From Elusimicrobia bacterium GWA2_51_34 (GTDB lineage Bacteria; Elusimicrobiota; Elusimicrobia; Elusimicrobiales; UBA9959), in NCBI GenBank assembly GCA_001799565.1, contig MGTS01000042.1, positions 93,793 through 157,792 on the forward strand: a stretch of 64,000 bases of DNA. Direction: 5' to 3'. The notes under the pieces were generated by a model. The model had not been told where the DNA came from and did no database searches. It saw only the letters and a program-made list of their open reading frames with translations. The translations under genes were made by a program, and so were the position numbers. Positions 7,038 to 14,976 of this stretch are shown piece by piece (positions within the stretch are counted from its first letter, which is position 1; the number at the start of each line of letters is the position of its first letter).

Positions 7038-8831
7038 ATGTTCTTCACTCTTAACTGGCTTTGGCCTCACTGGAAACGGCATAAGTACCGGATGCTTGCC
7101 ATCGTGGCGCTTGGCATGGTCAGCGCCGCGCTTACCGCCCTTTACCCCTACGTAATAAAGCAGATAATAAACGGCCTGAGCGGCGGCATAACCAGGGAAC
7201 TGCTGCGCCGGGACATCTATATCATCTTAGGCGTAGGAATTGCCAACACTATAACCAGCATAATCGCCCAGCGCAACCGCGCATACATGAACATGCGCTT
7301 TGAATGGGAATTTCGCCAGCAGCTCTTTGAGCACATCCTGACTCTGGACCAGGCCTTCTATCACCGCTATACCACCGGCGACCTTGTCACCCGCATGGTG
7401 GACGACATCTCCAATAAAATATCCTGGTTCTCCTGCTCGGGAGTGTTTCGTTTTATCCAGTCCTTATTCACGCTTATAGGCGCGATCACTATGATGGCAC
7501 TTCTGAACCCGCTGCTTGCCCTCTGGGTGCTGGCTCCGGCTCCGCTGCTTATTGCCACCTCAATAAAAACCGGCCGCAAGCTGGAAGCGCGCTACGACAG
7601 CCTTCAGAAAACTATTTCACTGATCTATGATTTTCTTGAAACCTGCTTTACCGGGATAAAGCTCATAAAAGCCAACGCCAAGGAACCCGCCCAGGGGATA
7701 TTTTTCTCCGCCAAGGCTGACGCGCAGAGGGACGCCGAAATTTCGGTGGCAAAAGTGGATATTATATTCTCGTATTTCTATCACTCCGCCAATTTTATTT
7801 CCATCTCCATGGTTTTCCTGGCCGGAGGCCTGATGGTGATAAGCGGCAGAGCCAGCCTTGGCGACCTTATAGCCTTTTATTTCTACGCGGGCATGATCAT
7901 GATGCCGCTTATGGACATAAGCCAGTTCTTCGTGGCGGGCAACAGGGCGGGTGCCTCAGTAAAGCGCGTGGATGAACTGCTGCAGGCGAGATCCGCGGTA
8001 AAAAAACCCTCCGTGCCCGCGCCCGCGCCCACCCGCATTGAAACAGTGGAATGCAGCGGGGTCTCGGTGACACCACTACCTCTCAGCGGCAACAAGCAGC
8101 AGACAGGTGGCGGGGTGACGGCGGGCAAGGACGGCGCCCATTTACTTAAAGCAATAACCTTCGCGGTGAAGTCCGGCCAGCTTATCTCGGTGGTCGGAAA
8201 GATCGGTTCAGGCAAGAGCAGCCTGCTGGCCATGCTGACCCGCTTCGCGGAATTTTCGGGGGGGGAACTGCGCGTAAACGGCACGGACATACGCAAGTTC
8301 ACTCCGGCGGCAATAAGGGAACGGATGGGGCTGGTTACGCAGGACCCATTCATTATGACGGGAACGGTCCTTAACAACATAACCCTTGGCAGGGAAAATA
8401 TTCCGGAAGGGGCCGTTGATACCGCGATACGGGTCTCCCAGCTGAAGCACGATATTTCAAAGCTGCCTAAAGGCCTGGAAACTTCCGTTGGCACGCGCGG
8501 CTTCGCGCTCTCAGGCGGGCAGAAGCAGCGGGTGGCTATAGCGCGGGCCCTGCTGCTGCGGCCGGACCTGCTCTTACTGGACGACGCGACCAGCGCGATG
8601 GACGCGCAGACCGAGGACAATTTCTGGCGTGATTTCCGCGAAGAGATGCCGGACGCCATCTGCCTTATTGTGACCCACAGAGTGAAGACTATTGAGCATT
8701 CCGACCTTATTTTGACGCTGGACGGGGGCCGTATGGCGGAGAAAGGCACCCACGCTGAACTGATGGCCTTAAACGGCCTCTACCGGCAGATTTACGAACG
8801 CCGTAAACTGGAAGAAGAACTGAAAATGTAA
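7038..8831 (+). CDS. ABC exporter half-transporter, degenerate-site subunit of a heterodimer (MdlA/TM287-like)
   Basis: This 597-residue subunit has six membrane helices and one nucleotide-binding domain: Walker A GKIGSGKSS (about 387), Q-loop VTQDPFIM, canonical signature LSGGQKQR (about 491), Walker B LLLLDDATS with Asp516 in place of the catalytic Glu, and H-loop VTHR. The substitution is typical of the non-catalytic half of heterodimeric exporters, and the upstream gene supplies the other half. Before Walker A, the segment that should carry the aromatic A-loop residue is disrupted by an in-frame repeat-derived peptide (VTPLPLSGNKQQTGGGVT, about residues 344-361). I see no A-loop tyrosine. 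Function may be kept, because this half already has a degenerate site. Confidence 0.85.
   Translation: MFFTLNWLWPHWKRHKYRMLAIVALGMVSAALTALYPYVIKQIINGLSGGITRELLRRDIYIILGVGIANTITSIIAQRNRAYMNMRFEWEFRQQLFEHILTLDQAFYHRYTTGDLVTRMVDDISNKISWFSCSGVFRFIQSLFTLIGAITMMALLNPLLALWVLAPAPLLIATSIKTGRKLEARYDSLQKTISLIYDFLETCFTGIKLIKANAKEPAQGIFFSAKADAQRDAEISVAKVDIIFSYFYHSANFISISMVFLAGGLMVISGRASLGDLIAFYFYAGMIMMPLMDISQFFVAGNRAGASVKRVDELLQARSAVKKPSVPAPAPTRIETVECSGVSVTPLPLSGNKQQTGGGVTAGKDGAHLLKAITFAVKSGQLISVVGKIGSGKSSLLAMLTRFAEFSGGELRVNGTDIRKFTPAAIRERMGLVTQDPFIMTGTVLNNITLGRENIPEGAVDTAIRVSQLKHDISKLPKGLETSVGTRGFALSGGQKQRVAIARALLLRPDLLLLDDATSAMDAQTEDNFWRDFREEMPDAICLIVTHRVKTIEHSDLILTLDGGRMAEKGTHAELMALNGLYRQIYERRKLEEELKM
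8067..8119. repeat. Degenerate in-frame palindromic repeat inside the ABC exporter gene
   Basis: The left part 8067-8083 and the right part 8101-8119 are imperfect complements (12 of 17 by eye). The right part read in complement (ACCCCGCCACCTGTC) matches the perfect palindrome at 58244-58284 at all but one position. It encodes VTPLPLSGNKQQTGGGVT, resembling the peptide encoded by that other copy. Confidence 0.7.
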
Positions 8832-9139
8832 TAAGGAGTACCTTTATCGCTCGGGGGCCTGCCGCCGGATTTATTTGCGGGGGCCTGCCGCCGGATTTAT
8901 TTGCGGGGGCCGGGTCGGCTACCAGCCTATGGCAGTGCCGTATCAAGGCCTATGGCCATCAGACGGCTCACGGCCGCCCTTATCCTCGGCCTCCTGAATG
9001 CCCAAGTCGGCCTCCGGAAAACCCCCGCAAACAAACCCGGCGTCACCCCTAGCGAACAGCATAAAGTTTTTAATATATACATGGCCCCACCCTCATTAAT
9101 GGTAAATTAAAATTGCCCTACCCGTTCACTTAGATAGCT
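8832..9139. other. Gene-free gap of 308 bp filled mostly by repeats
   Basis: After the exporter stop there is a GC-rich repeat block (8852-9048), then about 90 bp of AT-rich DNA without recognisable signals up to the stop of the minus-strand AEC gene. The gap lies between convergent genes. Short open frames here are translations of the repeat and are not credible genes. Confidence 0.8.
8852..9048. repeat. Dispersed GC-rich inverted repeat (copy 1), with a nested insertion
   Basis: A 26-bp unit starting cgggggcctgccgccggat is repeated twice in tandem (8852-8877, 8878-8903), then cgggggccgggtcgg follows. The far end (ggcctccggaaaacccccgc, 9009-9028) is the complement of the start. The copy at 62096-62224 shares both ends and the interior cggccgcccttatcctc. 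Compared with that copy, this one carries about 50 extra bases (about 8920-8970) that match the gcctatggctgtgcc repeat family at 30513 and 36505. Confidence 0.8.
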
Positions 9140-10054
9140 TCACAGCGCCAGGGTCATTACCCAGTCGTAGAGGTAGAGGAGGGGGAAGAAAAGCAGCGTG
9201 GTAAAGATGATGGACTGGGAGACCAGGTCAGCGTCAAAATTAAATTCCTTCGCTATCACAAAATTCAGCACCGCCACCGGCATACACGCTTCCAGATACC
9301 CCACCCGCGCGGCTTCGCCTTTAAAATCCAGAAGATAGGCCAGCAGCAGATAGAATAACGGCAGCACGAACAGCTTCAGGCCGGCGATAAAGGAAAGTTT
9401 CTGGAAATTGCCGGAGACGCTCTTGCCGTAAAGGCTTAACCCCATAGTGAAAAGCGCCAGCGGCAGGGTTGTCCTGCCGATATCAGAAAGCACCGTCTTT
9501 AAGAGCCCGGGTACCGGTACTGCGAACCACGATATCAGAAGCCCCGACACCGAAGCCCAGAGCACAAGATTATGCAGTATTATCTTCCTTAAACTTGAGA
9601 TGCCTGGACAGCTCCCCTCGCATATCACATTGATCAACAGGAAACCCAGAGTGAAGATCACAATATTCTGAATTGAGCCCAGCACGGCGGCATAGCCGAT
9701 GGCCCACTCGCCAAGGCGCATGGAAACCACGGGAAAGCCGAGATACACCGTATTTCCCAGCGCCGCCACTATCACCGCAGTCCGCGCCAGCCGCCAGTCC
9801 AGCACCCGCGCCCGCCATAACCCGGTTATTAACGCCATCAGCGCTATTATCGGAAGCGTGTTGACCAGCAGGAAATCAACGCCTAGGCCCTTAAGAGGCG
9901 TGTCAATTATCTTTACAAAAGTAAGGGCCGGCAGAGCGGCGTAGTAAAGATACCGGTTGAAAACATTTTCCGCGCCGTCTGGAACCAGGCTGTATTTGCG
10001 GAACACCCAGCCTAAAACCATGATAAGGAAAATATTGGCAACAATAGAAGTCAC
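9140..10054 (-). CDS. AEC (auxin efflux carrier) family transporter
   Basis: This 304-residue membrane protein belongs to the AEC/PIN-like permease family, with about ten hydrophobic segments spread over the length. The N-terminus (ANIFLIMVLGWVFRK) and the conserved asparagine-containing segment VAALGNTVYLGFPVV fit the family. Bacterial members move malate, malonate or other organic acids. It follows an AspT-like exchanger on the same strand across a 105-bp gap holding a foldback element, so the two may form an organic-acid or amino-acid transport pair. The substrate is unknown. Confidence 0.85.
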   Translation of the reverse strand: MTSIVANIFLIMVLGWVFRKYSLVPDGAENVFNRYLYYAALPALTFVKIIDTPLKGLGVDFLLVNTLPIIALMALITGLWRARVLDWRLARTAVIVAALGNTVYLGFPVVSMRLGEWAIGYAAVLGSIQNIVIFTLGFLLINVICEGSCPGISSLRKIILHNLVLWASVSGLLISWFAVPVPGLLKTVLSDIGRTTLPLALFTMGLSLYGKSVSGNFQKLSFIAGLKLFVLPLFYLLLAYLLDFKGEAARVGYLEACMPVAVLNFVIAKEFNFDADLVSQSIIFTTLLFFPLLYLYDWVMTLAL

Positions 10055-10070
10055 ATAAGCTCCATAGGAT

Positions 10071-10150
10071 AGCCGGCTTGTAGGCGGGTAAGCTAGTATG
10101 CTTTCTGTGGAGTTCCTAAATTAGGCTTACAAGCATACACGCCTACCAGC
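10071..10150. repeat. Foldback element with ctttctgtggagttcc core (copy 1)
   Basis: The arms ggcttgtaggcgggtaagc and acaagcatacacgcctacc flank the core ctttctgtggagttcctaaa. The core plus right arm (about 47 bp) is almost identical in the copies at 23378-23456 and 30436-30507. It sits just downstream of the minus-strand AspT-like gene (stop at 10160). Confidence 0.9.
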
Positions 10151-10159
10151 AAACAATTG

Positions 10160-11815
10160 TCATTTCATAAACAACAGCACCATCACCTGCGCGGAAATTA
10201 TGCGCAGTATCATTACAAGCGGGTAGACTGTGGCGTACGACATGGCGGACAGGTTAGACGGGGCCATGGCGCCGGCAAAAGCCAAAGCGGGGGGATCGGT
10301 CATGGAACCGGCCAAAAAGCCGCAAAGCGACATGTAATTAATTTTATATCTGACCTTGGCGAATATTCCGATAACAAGAATGGGAATGACCGTAAGCGCG
10401 AAGGCAAGTCCCATTATCATCAGGCCGTTGCCGTTTACTATGGTCTCAACGAATTTCCCGCCGGCCTTAAGGCCCACGCACGCCAGAAACATCACAATGC
10501 CAAGTTCCCGCAGCATCAGGTTGGCGGCCGGGGGCATATACCAGTTTAACGGGCCGATGGTCTGCGCGTAACTTAAGAATATGGCCGTTATCAACGGCCC
10601 GCCCGCGAGCCCCAGTTTTACAGGCTCGGAAAGACCCGGTATTGAAATAGGAATGGAACCCAGTATAACCCCCAGAGCAATACCTATAAAAGCCGGCACC
10701 AGCTGCGGATGATTAAGATCTTTCGGGGAATTGCCAAGCATGGCGGCGGCGTTCGTCACCGAAGACTCTTCGCCCACTATAACAAGGTTGTCGGCGAATT
10801 GCAGCACATATTTGTCGGAAACAATAAATTCCACGTCGGCGCGGGAGACGCGGGTGGCTACCACATTATATTGCGACTCCAGTTTTACCTCCTCAAGTGT
10901 GCGGCCTATCACATCCTTTCTGGTCACTATAACGCGCGAATGTATTATGCGGCTGGGCAGTTCTTTAAGATTCATATCGCTTTTTGAGCCCACCACCAGC
11001 ATGAACCCGGCCACATGCTCTTCGCTGCCCACGGCCAGCACCACGTCGCCCACATGGATCACTGTATCATCGTGAGCGATTACCATCCGGCCGTCATGAT
11101 AGACGCGGGAAATTACCACGCTCAGCTCGGCTATCGCGGGAATGCCTTTTATTTTCAAGCCTTCCAGATTTTTATTTTCCACTTTTATGCTGGTGGAGGT
11201 CAGGTTTGATCCGGTTTTTTCGGGGGGGCAATAACGCATGTCGGCCTGAACCTCGGCGCGAAAAATGCGCTTTATAACTATCATCGTAAGTATGACGCCG
11301 AGTATAGCTCCCGGGTAGGCCAGGGCGTAGCCCACCGACGCGCTGCTTGCCGCTTCCGGGTTTACGGCGCCAAGAGTCTGCTGGGCCGCGGCCAAAGAAG
11401 GGGTATTGGTAACGGCGCCGGCGTACATTCCCACGGCTGTGGGAATATCCACGGCGAAGAACCTGCTTATCAAAATGGTTATGCCTACGCCGCCAAGCAC
11501 CACGGCCGAGGCAAGCAGGTTAAGGCGCACGCCTTCCTTGCGCAAAGAGGAGAAAAAGCCGGGCCCGACCTGCGTGCCTATGGAATAAACGAAAAGTATA
11601 AGGCCGAAGTCGCGCAGGAATTCCAGCGTATCGTGGTTGATATCCACGCCTAAATGCCCGAAAAATATGCCGGAAAACAAAACACCGGCTATACCCAGGT
11701 TTATGCCTAAAATTTTTATATTGCCGAAAGCCAGTCCCGCCGCCGAAACCACCATTATCACAAAAACGGACCAGGCCACAGACTGCGGGGAGAAAAGCTG
11801 GGAAAAAAATTCCAT
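10160..11815 (-). CDS. AspT/YidE-family putative exchanger with central RCK_C domains
   Basis: The 551-residue protein has the layout of the aspartate:alanine exchanger (AAEx) family: an N-terminal block of five to six membrane helices, a central soluble region of about 200 residues with two TrkA-C-like domains (about residues 205-370), and a second membrane block. The conserved duplicated pattern is visible in GLILFVYSIGTQVGPGF near residue 72 and GIVMFLACVGLKAGGKF in the C-terminal half. Family members exchange amino acids or related acids (AspT) or are uncharacterised (YidE, YbjL). It is divergent from the downstream MFS gene. Confidence 0.85.
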   Translation of the reverse strand: MEFFSQLFSPQSVAWSVFVIMVVSAAGLAFGNIKILGINLGIAGVLFSGIFFGHLGVDINHDTLEFLRDFGLILFVYSIGTQVGPGFFSSLRKEGVRLNLLASAVVLGGVGITILISRFFAVDIPTAVGMYAGAVTNTPSLAAAQQTLGAVNPEAASSASVGYALAYPGAILGVILTMIVIKRIFRAEVQADMRYCPPEKTGSNLTSTSIKVENKNLEGLKIKGIPAIAELSVVISRVYHDGRMVIAHDDTVIHVGDVVLAVGSEEHVAGFMLVVGSKSDMNLKELPSRIIHSRVIVTRKDVIGRTLEEVKLESQYNVVATRVSRADVEFIVSDKYVLQFADNLVIVGEESSVTNAAAMLGNSPKDLNHPQLVPAFIGIALGVILGSIPISIPGLSEPVKLGLAGGPLITAIFLSYAQTIGPLNWYMPPAANLMLRELGIVMFLACVGLKAGGKFVETIVNGNGLMIMGLAFALTVIPILVIGIFAKVRYKINYMSLCGFLAGSMTDPPALAFAGAMAPSNLSAMSYATVYPLVMILRIISAQVMVLLFMK

Positions 11816-11927
11816 AAGGACTCTTTGCCGGAAGATAAAATATAGCTACAGATACAATCTTATCAAAATGGGTTCACACCTCAAAATTTAATATCATTAA
11901 TATATTCATCGGGAATGGAGCTGAAAA

Positions 11928-13412
11928 ATGAACGTGGAAAAACGCAATCCCTGGCACTTTGTGCCCACCATCTATTTTGCCGAAGGCCTGCCTTATGTGA
12001 TAGTAAACTATGTTTCCGTCATACTTTATAAAAACATGGGGGTTTCAAACGCCCGGATCGCTTTCTGGACCAGCTGGCTATACCTGCCCTGGGTTATAAA
12101 AATGCTCTGGGGCCCGATGGTGGATATGTACGGCACACGCAGAAAGTGGACGATTTATACCCAGGCCCTTATGGCCTTCTGCCTCGCGGCGGCCGCCATG
12201 TCGCTTGGCACTGCTCACTTTTTCACAATTTCACTTGCGGCTTTCGCGGTGGCGGCCTTTATCTCGGCCACCCACGATATAGCCGTGGACGGTTTCTACA
12301 TGCTCGCCCTTACCAAAGAGGACCAGGCGTTCTTCGTGGGCATACGATCCATGTTCTACCGCTTCGCGATGATATTCGGCACCGGTTTTATGGTTTACAG
12401 AGCGGGGCGGCTGCAGGAGGCGTTTTGCAGCGTGCCGGACAGCTGGACCATTATGCTTATGACCCCCGTTCTTATTTTCCTGATACTGTTTGCCTATCAC
12501 CGTTTTGTTTTGCCCTATCCGCCGGAAGACATACCGAAAGCCAAGGCTGAACCTCTGACCATCCTGCGCTCGGCAGGCTCGCTTAGCGCCTACCTGCTTG
12601 CGGCAGGCGCCCTGATATGGCTGTTCAGTATGCTGCATGGCGTATGGCAGAAGCTCGGCGCGGCGGCCATGATTACGGCTGCGCTGATCGCAGTCTGCCG
12701 AAGGTATATCTTCCCTTATCTGAAAAGCAAAATGTCGGCTCAGGGGAGTTCTTTTAACGAGGCTTTTGTCTCTTACTTCACACAGGAAGGCATAGGCTAT
12801 ATAATCGCTTTTATATTGTTCTACCGCTTTGCCGAAGCCATGCTTTTGAAACTCACTTCACCATTTTTACTTGACGGCCTTGAAAAGGGCGGGCTTGGCA
12901 TTTCCACCGCGGAAGTGGGAATTATTTACGGCACTGTGGGCATGATAGCGCTTATAATCGGCGGGGTGCTTGGCGGCTGGCTTATTTCGAAATACGGCTT
13001 CCGCCGCTGTCTGTGGCCCATGGTGTTCGCCCTGCACGTGCCGGACGTATTTTACCTTTACATGTCCTATGCGCAGCCGGCCCTGCGCCAGATAGCTGTA
13101 TTCGGGCGTGATATTCCTTTCGGCACGGTGCCGCTGCTGGTGGCGGCCGAGCAGTTCGGCTACGGCATAGGGCTTACAATTTTCACGGTGTACCTGATGA
13201 TGATCTGCAGGGGTAAGTATAAAACCGCCCACTTCGCCATCTCCACCGGCATAATGGCGCTGGGGATGATGGTGCCGGGCATGATAAGCGGCCTGCTGCA
13301 GCAGGCCGTAGGCTACCGCCACTTTTTTCTGGCGGTCTGCATATTGACCATACCGGGAATTCTTATAATTTTCCGCCTTCCGATTAAGGACGCGGAGGAA
13401 AAACCGGCATAA
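11928..13412 (+). CDS. MFS transporter, AmpG/PAT-like
   Basis: The 494-residue protein has twelve or more predicted membrane helices. The N-terminal YFAEGLPYVIVNYVSVILYKNMG and LPWVIKMLWGPMVD match the AmpG/SLC33 (PAT) group, which imports muropeptides or acetyl-CoA-type solutes. The ATG is preceded by ggag at 11914. It lies opposite the AspT-like gene across a 112-bp AT-rich divergent promoter gap and converges on the CDF gene. Muropeptide recycling is possible, but no other recycling gene is nearby. Confidence 0.8.
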   Translation: MNVEKRNPWHFVPTIYFAEGLPYVIVNYVSVILYKNMGVSNARIAFWTSWLYLPWVIKMLWGPMVDMYGTRRKWTIYTQALMAFCLAAAAMSLGTAHFFTISLAAFAVAAFISATHDIAVDGFYMLALTKEDQAFFVGIRSMFYRFAMIFGTGFMVYRAGRLQEAFCSVPDSWTIMLMTPVLIFLILFAYHRFVLPYPPEDIPKAKAEPLTILRSAGSLSAYLLAAGALIWLFSMLHGVWQKLGAAAMITAALIAVCRRYIFPYLKSKMSAQGSSFNEAFVSYFTQEGIGYIIAFILFYRFAEAMLLKLTSPFLLDGLEKGGLGISTAEVGIIYGTVGMIALIIGGVLGGWLISKYGFRRCLWPMVFALHVPDVFYLYMSYAQPALRQIAVFGRDIPFGTVPLLVAAEQFGYGIGLTIFTVYLMMICRGKYKTAHFAISTGIMALGMMVPGMISGLLQQAVGYRHFFLAVCILTIPGILIIFRLPIKDAEEKPA

Positions 13413-13416
13413 AAAA

Positions 13417-13536
13417 CAGTAACGGAAGGCAAAAGAAGGCAACGAAAAGCCACAAAAAGAAAAAAGACCGCGTAAAGCAGTCCTTTCCCTTCTTACCTTC
13501 CGTTGCCCTCCGTAACTTTCCGTGCCTTTCTGTTGC
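13417..13536. repeat. Foldback element, cggaaagcaa family (copy 1)
   Basis: The left arm (agtaacggaaggcaaaagaaggcaacg and continuing) is complementary to the right arm (cttccgttgccctccgtaac and continuing, ending gttgc). It fills the gap between the convergent MFS and CDF genes and touches the CDF stop codon. Copies are at 33040-33151, 45524-45635 and 50176-50294. Confidence 0.88.
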
Positions 13537-14483
13537 TATAAAACTTTTTGCGGAGAGGAGCAATTCGGCTGACAATCGTACGGGCAGACGCTCTTGCACG
13601 GTTCTATATGGATAGTCACCTTGGAACGCGTTAACACCTTTTCTATATCCTCAATTATATAATCGGTAAGCTTGTGGGCATTTTCCACCGACATTCCGGC
13701 ATCAACTAATATGTCAAATTCTATAAACTTCGTACTCCCGGCTTTTCTGGTGCGCAGGTTCTTAAAACTTATAACCCCGCCCTGTGTTTTAATAAGTTCA
13801 GCGATCCTGGCATTGTCATCCTTCGGCAGGGATTCATCCAGCAGATCACCCAGGGATTGAACGGTCAGATCATAGGCGGCCTTAATAATCATTATGGCCA
13901 CCATCATCGCTATTACGGGGTCTATCCAATGTACATGGTGTCCCACCCAGGCCAGCTCTATAAGCCAGATAAGCGCCAGTCCCATCATTACGCCCATTGA
14001 AGTATAAACATCGGTGCGCAAGTGCCAGGCATCGGCCTTGATGGCTATGGAATCAGTCGCATTGCCCACTTTAAACAGCATGTGGGAAACAGCCATATTC
14101 ACAAAAGAGGAAAGCCCCATTACCAATATACCCCAGCCGATCATTTCTATCGGCTCGGGACTGATAAGTTTTTTTGCCGCTTCAAAAATAATCCAGGCGG
14201 CGGCGAGGAAAATAAGTATGGCTTCAACAAAACCGGAGATATTTTCAAACTTATCATGTCCATACTGGTGGTCCTTATCGGCCGGCTGGGCGGAAGACCG
14301 CACCGCGAACCAGGCTATAAACGCGGCGACAAGGTCTATGCCGGAATGTATGGCCTCCGACAGAACGGAAATGGAACCGATAGCCAGACCGGCAATAAGT
14401 TTAAAAACCACCAGGGCGCCGTTGGACACTATTGAAAGCTTAACAACTCCCTGTTTCGCGGAATTTATATCTTTTGAATCCAT
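13536..14483 (-). CDS. Cation diffusion facilitator (FieF-like)
   Basis: The 315-residue CDF transporter has six membrane helices and a C-terminal cytoplasmic domain. Both intramembrane metal sites read HxxxD (His46-Asp50 and His154-Asp158), a pattern linked to Zn2+ preference in the family, where E. coli FieF has DxxxD and HxxxD. It would use proton antiport to expel divalent metal. The extreme C-terminus CKSVCPYDCQPNC adds four cysteines not usual in the family and could bind metal. A ferredoxin gene lies upstream on the same strand with its own terminator between, so the two are probably separate units. Confidence 0.88.
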   Translation of the reverse strand: MDSKDINSAKQGVVKLSIVSNGALVVFKLIAGLAIGSISVLSEAIHSGIDLVAAFIAWFAVRSSAQPADKDHQYGHDKFENISGFVEAILIFLAAAWIIFEAAKKLISPEPIEMIGWGILVMGLSSFVNMAVSHMLFKVGNATDSIAIKADAWHLRTDVYTSMGVMMGLALIWLIELAWVGHHVHWIDPVIAMMVAIMIIKAAYDLTVQSLGDLLDESLPKDDNARIAELIKTQGGVISFKNLRTRKAGSTKFIEFDILVDAGMSVENAHKLTDYIIEDIEKVLTRSKVTIHIEPCKSVCPYDCQPNCSSPQKVL

Positions 14484-14526
14484 AAAATAAAACCCGCCTG
14501 TTTTTCTTTTAAGAAACCCAGGCGGG
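14484..14526 (-). terminator. Terminator after the ferredoxin gene
   Basis: On the minus strand the stem cccgcctg / caggcggg is followed by ttttatttt. It lies between the ferredoxin stop (14566) and the CDF start (14483), almost touching the latter. Confidence 0.75.
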
Positions 14527-14565
14527 CCTGTGCGTCACGCTTTAGGCGGACGGCTTATAACTTGT

Positions 14566-14748
14566 TTATTCGCACTTAATGCACTGCACAGGGCAGTTGG
14601 CGGCGGCGGTCTTGCAGGCATCTTCCTTGCCGGCCGGAACATCGCCCTTTGAAATGGCTTTTTCGCCCTTCATCTCAAACACTTCGGGGCAGTCGCTGGC
14701 GCAAAGGCCGCAGCCGATACAGGTGGCTTCATCAATAACAGCTTTCAT
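14566..14748 (-). CDS. Small 4Fe-4S ferredoxin
   Basis: The protein is 60 residues from the ATG at 14748, chosen because aggagg lies six bases before it; an in-frame ATG five codons upstream lacks this. The motif CIGCGLCASDCPEVF and a later Cys in AANCPVQCIKC indicate a single-cluster, Fer4_13-type acidic ferredoxin of about the usual length. It is a soluble electron carrier, a plausible acceptor for the 2-oxoacid oxidoreductase at the start of the window. Confidence 0.9.
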   Translation of the reverse strand: MKAVIDEATCIGCGLCASDCPEVFEMKGEKAISKGDVPAGKEDACKTAAANCPVQCIKCE

Positions 14749-14853
14749 CTTGACCTCCTCCAATTCGTATTATAAGTAAGTAAAATCCGCATGGATATTA
14801 TACTTATAAACCACTATTTCAGGCAAAATCATAACTGTCCAGGTCCCGCTTTG

Positions 14854-14914
14854 TTATTGCGAGCGGAGCTAAGCAATCTGATGAGATTGCCGCGGACTTC
14901 GTCCTCGCAATGAC
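14854..14914. repeat. Palindromic repeat of the cattgcgag...gcaatct type
   Basis: The arm ttattgcgagcggagctaag (continuing to 14879) faces agattgccgcggacttcgtc (continuing cctcgcaatgac to 14914). This sequence type is recalled as a dispersed palindrome in many unrelated bacteria. It is the only copy I see here. It occupies the gap between the ferredoxin promoter region and the transglutaminase gene. Confidence 0.7.
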
Positions 14915-14976
14915 GAAGAGAGCTGAGCGACTAGTAAAAGTCAAAACAACTCCGTATTTCCGGGAAAGATGCGCAG

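Noticed and set aside
7883..8749. Open frame of 288 codons on the minus strand
   Set aside because: Antisense to the nucleotide-binding domain of the ABC exporter; Ser/Arg-rich shadow without domain.
8901..9110. Small gene in the GC-rich repeat, with a similar frame at 62068-62268
   Set aside because: The shared peptide comes from the shared DNA repeat; the frames are broken differently at both ends and no start signal is seen.
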